Shown here piece after piece: positions 1 through 5,316 of a DNA stretch of 6,457 nucleotides. The DNA comes from Betaproteobacteria bacterium UBA3031. GTDB taxonomy: Bacteria > Pseudomonadota > Gammaproteobacteria > Burkholderiales > Eutrophovitaceae. The first letter of the stretch is position 1. Each line of letters starts with the position of its first letter. The stretch spans positions 1 through 6,457 of the forward strand of contig DFDI01000006.1 of assembly GCA_002367635.1 (NCBI GenBank). The letters run 5' to 3'. The notes below the pieces were generated by a model that saw only the letters and a list, made by a program, of their open reading frames with translations, did no database searches and was not told the origin of the DNA. The position numbers and the translations under genes are program-made.

Positions 1-10
1 AATCAAGTTC

Positions 11-32
11 TGGTGGGGTCGGGGATTCGAAC
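11..32 (-). other. Orphan tRNA 3'-end-like fragment, possible att site
   Basis: Read on the minus strand this ends GACCCCACCA and contains GTTCGAATCCCC, the look of a tRNA T-loop, acceptor 3' strand and CCA. No matching T-stem 5' half (AAGAG would have to pair with CCCCG) and no GGGG acceptor 5' strand occur within the next 100 bases, so it is not an intact tRNA gene. From TTCGAAT to CCA it is also 2 bases shorter than a canonical tRNA. Such orphan 3' ends are typical of integrase attachment sites; that reading is inference and no integrase is in the window. Confidence 0.35.
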
Positions 33-184
33 TCTTAAGCTGTCCTAAACAAGGCTTGACGGAAATGTATTCCTCGCGTTTTATCAAAGCACGATTCAAA
101 TCCGCGGCATAAAACTCTAAACAAATGGCTTTGTGGACTGCAAGACCGGGGCTCTCGCACCTATCGATATTATCTGCCCGGTCC

Positions 185-215
185 GGAGCGTGTAAGTGGC
201 GCGCTCACACGCTCC
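185..215 (-). terminator. Inverted repeat after the operon, possible terminator
   Basis: GGAGCGTGT (185-193) and ACACGCTCC (207-215) form a perfect 9-bp stem around a 13-base loop that can pair a little further. It starts 9 bases past the stop codon of the last operon gene (225), the right place for a transcription end. On the minus strand the bases after it are GGACCGGGCAGATAAT, without a U-tract, so it is not a textbook intrinsic terminator. It could instead protect the mRNA 3' end or act with Rho. Confidence 0.5.
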
Positions 216-224
216 CCGTCAAAC

Positions 225-602
225 TTAAAATGTAAAACGGGCGGTTGACGCTTTGCCGCCAATTTTCAACTGAACCACAGCTTTCGCCCCCTTCCCAGGG
301 TTAAGCGCCGTCTTTGCAACGAAGTACTGTCCAGATGGGGTCATGTCGATATCAGTCTTCCTTGTACCTTCTAATATCGTCACCTTTGCCGTCGATCCTG
401 ATAAAATCACGGGCTGTCCATGATCCGTGACAAACAGCCTTGCCTCTCCATCTTTCACCAGGAGTTCATAGTCGTAAGCCGCTTGAAAAAACAGTCCGCC
501 ATGCACCGCCTTGTGATCTTTACCGTGGTCATGAGCCGGCCCAGCAACGCCCGACATCTGAACTCCAACGCTAAGCAGAATCGCTAACACAAACTTCTTC
601 AT
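225..602 (-). CDS. Small secreted protein with HDHG N-terminus, metal-efflux associated
   Basis: A 125-residue protein with a signal peptide (residues 1-20, MKK then a hydrophobic core, predicted cleavage after GVA). The mature part begins GPAHDHG and continues through a His-rich stretch (H24, H26, H30, H34) to a beta-rich domain of roughly residues 37-125, centred on YELLVKDGEARLFVTD (45-60). It is expected to be soluble in the periplasm. The domain resembles small uncharacterised proteins often found beside metal-efflux genes; that is recollection, not a search. It is the last gene, 19 bases after the pump. An in-frame TTG one codon upstream is possible, but the AGGAG at 609-613 sits 6 bases from the ATG and only 3 from the TTG, so the ATG at 602 was chosen. 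A role in periplasmic metal binding or delivery to the pump is inference. It has no Cys and only one Met outside the start (M16 is in the signal, M87 in the domain), so it is not a Met-rich CusF-like chaperone. Confidence 0.85.
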   Translation of the reverse strand: MKKFVLAILLSVGVQMSGVAGPAHDHGKDHKAVHGGLFFQAAYDYELLVKDGEARLFVTDHGQPVILSGSTAKVTILEGTRKTDIDMTPSGQYFVAKTALNPGKGAKAVVQLKIGGKASTARFTF

Positions 603-608
603 CAATTA

Positions 609-613
609 CTCCT
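609..613 (-). promoter_or_regulatory. Ribosome binding site of the 125-residue gene
   Basis: AGGAG on the minus strand, 6 bases before the ATG at 602-600. Its spacing favours this ATG over the TTG codon directly before it (603-605), which would be only 3 bases away. Confidence 0.75.
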
Positions 614-621
614 TTAGAAAA

Positions 622-3600
622 TTAAAATTCACCTGCTTCCGACTCGCGTACGAGTTTCTCTGAATCTCTGCGCCCGAATACCCAAAACATTACTGGCGTC
701 AGAAATGAATCCAAAAGGGTCGAACTTAATAGTCCGCTAAAAATAACTACTGCTACCGGATGCAAAATCTCCGTGCCGGGTTGCTCTGCTTCAAACAGCA
801 GGGGAGCTAGAGCGAGCGCTGTAACCAAGGCGGTCATGAGTACTGGAGCAAGACGCTCTAGCGAGCCTCGAATAATCATCTTCTGGTCAAATTGCTCACC
901 CTCTTGTTGCATCAGGTTGAGGTAATGACTGACCTTTAAAATCCCGTTACGGACTGAAATACCGGCCAAAGTCACAAAGCCGATAAGTGCTGCGATTGAT
1001 AAAGGCTGACCAGAGAGCGCTAAGCCAATGACGGAACCCACAAGGGCGAGGGGGATATTGGCCATGATCAAGGCTGAAAGTCGCCACGACTGGTAGCGGG
1101 CATGCAAGACCACAAACATCATGATCAGCGAAACAACTGACAGGAGCATAACCAAACGAGAGGCTCGCTCTTGCGCCTCGAACTGCCCGCCGATAGTAAT
1201 ATAGAACCCCTCGGGAAGCCTCATTTCAGAGGTTACGTTACGAATGTCGGCGACGACCGACGATAACGCACGTCCCTGGGTGTTGGCCGACAGCACGATT
1301 CGGCGTTTCCCGTCGTCTCGGCTAATCTGATTAGGCCCATCCCCTTCCTCAATTTCCGCTAAGAGAGACAAAGGCACTCGACCTCTAGGCGTATCAATCA
1401 TCAAGTTACCCAGTCCCTGCGGACCCCGCGCCGACTCTGGCACTCTCACAACAAGAGCAAATCGTCGCCCCTGCTCAACAATCTGAGTAACCTTTTCGCC
1501 CCCAACCAAGGACTGTAAGACCCCTGTAAGCTGAGCACTCGACAGACCGTACTGAGCGGCCCGTTGCTGATCAACTCTAATCTTGATCTGTGGCGCTAAA
1601 ACCTGTTTTTCAACCTCAAGGTCCGCCAGACCATTTACGCCAGCTAGACGACCCCGGAGCATTTCCGCTTGGGCTCTGAGTTGGTCTAGATCTTCGCCAT
1701 AAATCTTTATGGCGATCTGCGCTCTGACGCCGGAAAGCATGTGGTCAATCCGATGCGAAATGGGCTGACCGATTGCGATCGCTGCGGGCAGATTCTTAAG
1801 GCGATCTCTTATATCCGCTTGCACCTCGGTCATTGATCGCTTCATTTCGCCACTTGGAATCAAGCCAATATCGATTTCACTGACATGAACTCCCTCTGCA
1901 TGCTCATCAAGCTCAGCGCGCCCGCTGCGACGCCCAACATAGACGACCTCCGGTACCTGGGCCACGAGACGCTCCGCCTCGCCGGCCAAGGCGGATGACT
2001 CCGATAAAGTAACGCCGGGATTGAGGCGCATACCAACCAACAGGGTTCCCTCGTTAAACGGCGGTAGAAAAGATGTTGGAAAAAATGGCACTGCAGTAAT
2101 CGCGAGAATCACCCCAGCAACGCCAAGCTTTAGGGCTAGGTTAGGTTTATCCATGACTCGCTCTAGCGCAATCACATAACGACGCTTAAGCCAGGTTAGG
2201 AATCTCGTGTCACCGTGATCCAATGACTTCATGGATGGGATCAAGTAATAAGCCAAAACTGGTGTGATGGTCACCGAGACTAAGAGCGATGCGAGCGTTG
2301 AGGCGATAAAAGCAACCCCCAGCGGAACGAATAGACGACCTTCAATACCCGGCAGAAAAAATAGGGGCAAAAAAACCAAAACGATGATCACTGTCGCATA
2401 CAAAATGCCACTTCGCACCTCGAGGGAGGCTCGCCTGACTACCTCGAGAGGGTGAAGACGATGCGAACCCTGAAGCTGATTGTTCATCCGAAGACGCCGA
2501 ATAATATTCTCAACATCAACAATTGCGTCATCTACCAGCCCACCAATTGCGATCGCTAGACCACCTAGAGTCATGGTGTTAATGGTTAATCCAAAATAGG
2601 CAAAAACCAAAGCCGTCACGCAGATAGAGACCGGAATAGCTGTCAAGGCTATGATCGTCGGACGAATCGTGCCCAGGAAGACAAACAAGGTCAGCGCTAC
2701 AAACACAGAGGCGGCGATGAGTTTGCCGTTCAGATTGCTGATGGAAGCCTCAATGAATGAAGCTTGCCTGAAGGTGACCCTGGGCGGTTCCATTCCAGCT
2801 GGAAGCCCCGCTTTCAGTTCAAGAAGAGCTGACTCAATCGACTGGGTTAGCGAGATCGTGTCGGCAGTGGGCTGCTTCTGAATACCGAGAATAACTGCAG
2901 GTTTTCCGCCGAAGCCGCCATCACCGCGTTTAATTGCAGCCGCAAATTCAACGACTGCAATCTGCTGGAGCCTAATCACTTGACCATCTCTCGCGCTGAT
3001 CGCTAGATTGCGAAGGTCGTCAAGACGAGAAGTCTGACCCAGATTCCGAATCAAATACTCTCGGCCATTGAGTTCTAGAAAACCGCCGGATGTATTGGCA
3101 GAAAATCCTTTCAGAGCCGACTCCAAATCGTCGTAAGTCACACCGAGTCGAGCCATGCGAACCGTATCAGGTTGTACCTGAAACTGTCGGACCTCCCCGC
3201 CAATTGGAATGACCTGTGCGACGCCTGCAATCGACATGAGTCGCGGCCGCAAGACCCAGTCGGCATACTCGCGCACTTGCATCAAAGAGATCTTGCTCGG
3301 ATCAATCGGAATAGCGACCTGCATGATCTCCCCCATTACGGAACTGATCGGCCCCATCCGCGGCACCACCCCACCGGGTAACGCCTCCTCCATTGAATTA
3401 ATTCGTTCAGATACCAACTGGCGGGCCCGATACAGATCCATATCCCAACCAAAGGTCACGTAGAGGAAAGACAGCCCTGCAGAGGACACCGACCGAACCC
3501 CTTCGACCCCCGGTAGGCCATTGATAGTGCTCTCAAGTGGAAACGTTATGAGTTGTTCGACCTCTTCGGCTGCCATCCCTCCCGCCTCGGTCATTATTGT

Positions 3601-3741
3601 CACCGTCGGCTTGTTCAAATCCGGAAACACGTCTACGCCTGTCTGTGTCAGGGTAAAAGCACCGTAGACCATGACTACAACACTGGCCAAAACGACGTAG
3701 AGTCTGTTTTTAAGGCTACTCTGTAAGATCCAAGTAAACAT
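622..3741 (-). CDS. CusA/CzcA-family heavy-metal RND efflux pump
   Basis: Inner-membrane proton-driven pump of 1039 residues, a normal length for the HME-RND family. It shows the usual layout: TM1 (about 12-32), a large periplasmic loop (about 33-336), TM2-TM6 (about 339-495), TM7 near 538-554, a second periplasmic loop (about 555-858) and five C-terminal TMs (about 861-1021). Family landmarks include VDVFPDLNKPTV near 36-47 and SGVRAQIAIKIYGEDLD near 670-686. The TM4 proton-relay segment reads AIGGLVDDAIVDVEN (about 398-412), with D404, D405, D409 and E411; the first Asp of the CzcA DFG...DG...EN motif is Ala here. By eye, the three cleft methionines of CusA align to Gly570, Val620 and His667, while an acidic/His loop DEHAEGVH lies at 612-619. 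This argues against a plain Cu(I)/Ag(I) CusA and for a divalent substrate, but the metal is not determined. The ATG at 3741 was chosen over the TTG at 3747 because AGGGG (3749-3753) is 7 bases from the ATG and 1 from the TTG. Confidence 0.95.
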   Translation of the reverse strand: MFTWILQSSLKNRLYVVLASVVVMVYGAFTLTQTGVDVFPDLNKPTVTIMTEAGGMAAEEVEQLITFPLESTINGLPGVEGVRSVSSAGLSFLYVTFGWDMDLYRARQLVSERINSMEEALPGGVVPRMGPISSVMGEIMQVAIPIDPSKISLMQVREYADWVLRPRLMSIAGVAQVIPIGGEVRQFQVQPDTVRMARLGVTYDDLESALKGFSANTSGGFLELNGREYLIRNLGQTSRLDDLRNLAISARDGQVIRLQQIAVVEFAAAIKRGDGGFGGKPAVILGIQKQPTADTISLTQSIESALLELKAGLPAGMEPPRVTFRQASFIEASISNLNGKLIAASVFVALTLFVFLGTIRPTIIALTAIPVSICVTALVFAYFGLTINTMTLGGLAIAIGGLVDDAIVDVENIIRRLRMNNQLQGSHRLHPLEVVRRASLEVRSGILYATVIIVLVFLPLFFLPGIEGRLFVPLGVAFIASTLASLLVSVTITPVLAYYLIPSMKSLDHGDTRFLTWLKRRYVIALERVMDKPNLALKLGVAGVILAITAVPFFPTSFLPPFNEGTLLVGMRLNPGVTLSESSALAGEAERLVAQVPEVVYVGRRSGRAELDEHAEGVHVSEIDIGLIPSGEMKRSMTEVQADIRDRLKNLPAAIAIGQPISHRIDHMLSGVRAQIAIKIYGEDLDQLRAQAEMLRGRLAGVNGLADLEVEKQVLAPQIKIRVDQQRAAQYGLSSAQLTGVLQSLVGGEKVTQIVEQGRRFALVVRVPESARGPQGLGNLMIDTPRGRVPLSLLAEIEEGDGPNQISRDDGKRRIVLSANTQGRALSSVVADIRNVTSEMRLPEGFYITIGGQFEAQERASRLVMLLSVVSLIMMFVVLHARYQSWRLSALIMANIPLALVGSVIGLALSGQPLSIAALIGFVTLAGISVRNGILKVSHYLNLMQQEGEQFDQKMIIRGSLERLAPVLMTALVTALALAPLLFEAEQPGTEILHPVAVVIFSGLLSSTLLDSFLTPVMFWVFGRRDSEKLVRESEAGEF

Positions 3742-3748
3742 ATTCAAG

Positions 3749-3753
3749 CCCCT
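3749..3753 (-). promoter_or_regulatory. Ribosome binding site of the RND pump gene
   Basis: AGGGG on the minus strand, 7 bases before the ATG at 3741-3739. It overlaps the adaptor stop codon TAG (3754-3752), so adaptor and pump translation are probably linked. It lies too near the alternative TTG (3747-3745) to serve that codon. Confidence 0.7.
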
Positions 3754-4789
3754 ACCTAACTTGGTTTACGAGTGAAGCACCGACGGTCACAACGCGATCG
3801 CGGTCTTGCAGGCCGGAAGTCACTGATACCTGATCGGCACTGATCGTTGTAAATGTCACCAAGCGAGGCTCAAAGCGCTCAGGGTCGTGCTTAACCCAGA
3901 CAATCGACTGGTTTGAGGGACCGCGTCCGATCGCCTGCAACGGCAAAATATAACCATCGACTTTTGTTTTTATGTTGGCGTAGATCGTAGTCAGTAGGTT
4001 GAGTTGCAACGCTGCAACCTCTCCTCCGGAAACGCGGTACGTCACGGGTAGAGCCTGATCCCTTAATGCGCTGGATACACCAACCAACGTGAGCGACACA
4101 GTTGTCTGTCCGATACGCATCGTGGCATTGCCGATAGCAGAGGCTAACGTGGGATCGTAGAGCAGGCCCTCCACCATCAATCGCTTCGGATCCACAACCT
4201 CAAAGAGTACCTCGCGGGCTTCAACTACCTGACCAACCGATACATTGGCTGTAGCGATGACACCTGAGATTGGTGCTCGAAGCACCTCGTTAGCAACCGC
4301 AGCCTGAGCCTCCTCCAAACGACGACGGGGAACGGAATCCGATAATGCAGAGAGACGCTCAAGACGAATTTGGGCCAAGGAACGACCCTGGGAATCAATT
4401 TCAGAAGACACTCGGGCTAAGACCTGCCCCTTTTGAACCCGCTGTCCAACCTGCGGAAGTCCGTTCTGATCAGCATGAACCCGACCAGCAATGATGGTCT
4501 GAACCTTTCCGCTGGCATTTGGATCCATGATCACACGACCAGCCAATTCAATAACCGGACTGCGTTGCTCCCTCTGAATCACTTGGGTCTGTATTCGTAA
4601 CTGACGCTGTGCAGCCTTAGGCATAAATACTGACCCATCAGACTGTCGCTGAGGGAAAGCTCCGGACACAGCTGTGGCGGGTGTGTCACCATGATCATGG
4701 CCGGGACCAGCAGAAACAGGGTTAAGCCAAAGCAGGTTTACCGCCACAGCCAAAATACTCAGATAGTGTGATGAATGAGATTTTTTCAT
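3752..4789 (-). CDS. Compact periplasmic adaptor (CusB/CzcB-type membrane fusion protein)
   Basis: Periplasmic adaptor joining the RND pump to the outer-membrane factor, 345 residues. A signal peptide covers residues 1-27 (cleavage after VSA) and the mature protein begins GPGHDHGD. The split lipoyl/barrel-sandwich domain is recognisable: first half about 92-128 (IIAGRVHADQNGLPQVGQRV, then KGQVLARV), second half about 170-199 (LRAPISGVIATANVSVGQVV). The segment between them, 129-169, should be the alpha-hairpin, and is only about 40 residues. A beta-barrel domain (about 205-275) and a membrane-proximal domain (about 276-345) follow. No N-terminal lipoprotein Cys is seen. An upstream in-frame start at 4894 is rejected: it adds 35 Cys-rich residues before a clear signal peptide and runs far into the previous gene. 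The ATG at 4789 overlaps the preceding TGA (ATGA) and has AAAGG 7 bases upstream. Most CusB/CzcB proteins are longer (about 380-520), so this is a small member. Confidence 0.93.
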   Translation of the reverse strand: MKKSHSSHYLSILAVAVNLLWLNPVSAGPGHDHGDTPATAVSGAFPQRQSDGSVFMPKAAQRQLRIQTQVIQREQRSPVIELAGRVIMDPNASGKVQTIIAGRVHADQNGLPQVGQRVQKGQVLARVSSEIDSQGRSLAQIRLERLSALSDSVPRRRLEEAQAAVANEVLRAPISGVIATANVSVGQVVEAREVLFEVVDPKRLMVEGLLYDPTLASAIGNATMRIGQTTVSLTLVGVSSALRDQALPVTYRVSGGEVAALQLNLLTTIYANIKTKVDGYILPLQAIGRGPSNQSIVWVKHDPERFEPRLVTFTTISADQVSVTSGLQDRDRVVTVGASLVNQVR

Positions 4790-5316
4790 AATGAAACCTT
4801 TCGCGAGCGACGTTTCTGAAGCATTCGCACAGAAACAAATGCAAGAATGAAAAAGGCAACAGCGCTCAGGATCCCAACGAGGTAATCCTCCCAATGCAGT
4901 CCATGGGAAGGATCTTGGGCTGACTGAAGAACCAGATCTCCGGCTAACAAATCGACCTTGTCTTTGAGAGTGACCGTGGCAACCACACTAAGCTGTTTTT
5001 GCTGCAGGAATTGATCCAGGGGGACCTCAAATAATCCAACCTCCAAGCGTTTAGCCTCAACGGGGGTGCCGTTGAGTTCTAAGTTGAGAGAAGCATCCAA
5101 CGGTTGGTTATCGGCCCACGCATCTAGGTAGATTCGCAATTGCCTGCCTTCGACAACCGCAACGAGTTCGGCGAGATCTGATTCGATAGTGACCTTCGGA
5201 ACGAAGACTGTGGGACTTGCCGTAGCTGTACTCTCGCCATGGTCATGACCAGGGCCCGCGAGAGCTACACTGCTTGAAATCAGTAGAAAAATAAAACTCG
5301 TTAATAATCGTTTCAT
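4786..5316 (-). CDS. Membrane-anchored periplasmic accessory protein of the efflux pump
   Basis: A 176-residue protein of no named function. A signal peptide (1-20, cleavage after ALA) is followed by mature GPGHDHG, then a Ser/Thr/Ala-rich linker (28-38). A beta-rich domain of about 39-130 has the core ELVAVVEGRQLRIYLDAW (50-67). One hydrophobic helix (about 144-166, DYLVGILSAVAFFILAFVSV) follows, then a basic tail QKRRSRK. The predicted topology is type I: domain in the periplasm, single inner-membrane anchor, short cytoplasmic tail. From memory, a similar domain occurs fused in front of some RND adaptors, so this may be the free-standing form; that is not verified here. It is locked between the outer-membrane factor and adaptor genes by ATGA overlaps on both sides, which suggests a matched partner of the pump, for example a periplasmic metal-binding or assembly subunit. 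A GAGG about 10 bases before the ATG is a weak ribosome site. Domain likeness to the 125-residue protein at the operon end is discussed in the findings. Confidence 0.85.
   Translation of the reverse strand: MKRLLTSFIFLLISSSVALAGPGHDHGESTATASPTVFVPKVTIESDLAELVAVVEGRQLRIYLDAWADNQPLDASLNLELNGTPVEAKRLEVGLFEVPLDQFLQQKQLSVVATVTLKDKVDLLAGDLVLQSAQDPSHGLHWEDYLVGILSAVAFFILAFVSVRMLQKRRSRKVSL
4797..4801 (-). promoter_or_regulatory. Ribosome binding site of the adaptor gene
   Basis: AAAGG on the minus strand, 7 bases before the ATG at 4789-4787, inside the end of the preceding gene. Together with the ATGA stop/start overlap it fixes the adaptor start at the signal-peptide methionine. Confidence 0.6.

Noticed and set aside
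11..120. An intact tRNA or tmRNA gene at the left edge
   Set aside because: No T-stem partner, anticodon arm or GGGG acceptor 5' strand is found upstream on the minus strand, and the 3' part is 2 bases short of the canonical length.
2264..3463. Plus-strand open frames at 2264-2455, 2651-2881, 3172-3381 and 3209-3463
   Set aside because: All lie antisense inside the well-supported RND pump gene, have no recognisable domain, and are short. They are shadows of the real frame.
1775..3801. Three copies of the octamer GCGATCGC (1775-1782, 2549-2556, 3794-3801), the HIP1 repeat abundant in cyanobacteria
   Set aside because: Two encode the same Ala-Ile-Ala step of AIAIG and the third encodes Arg-Asp-Arg, so coding constraint can explain them. 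None lies elsewhere in the window. Three copies exceed the chance expectation, but do not establish cyanobacterial origin.
4688..4708. The GPGHDHG N-terminus as an ATCUN copper/nickel site
   Set aside because: ATCUN needs His at mature position 3 and a free amide at position 2. Here position 2 is Pro and the first His is at position 4.
4790..4894. N-terminal extension of the adaptor from a start at 4894
   Set aside because: It would put 35 Cys-rich, non-signal residues before a standard signal peptide and overlap the preceding gene by about 100 bases. The ATG at 4789 has the ATGA overlap and a ribosome site.
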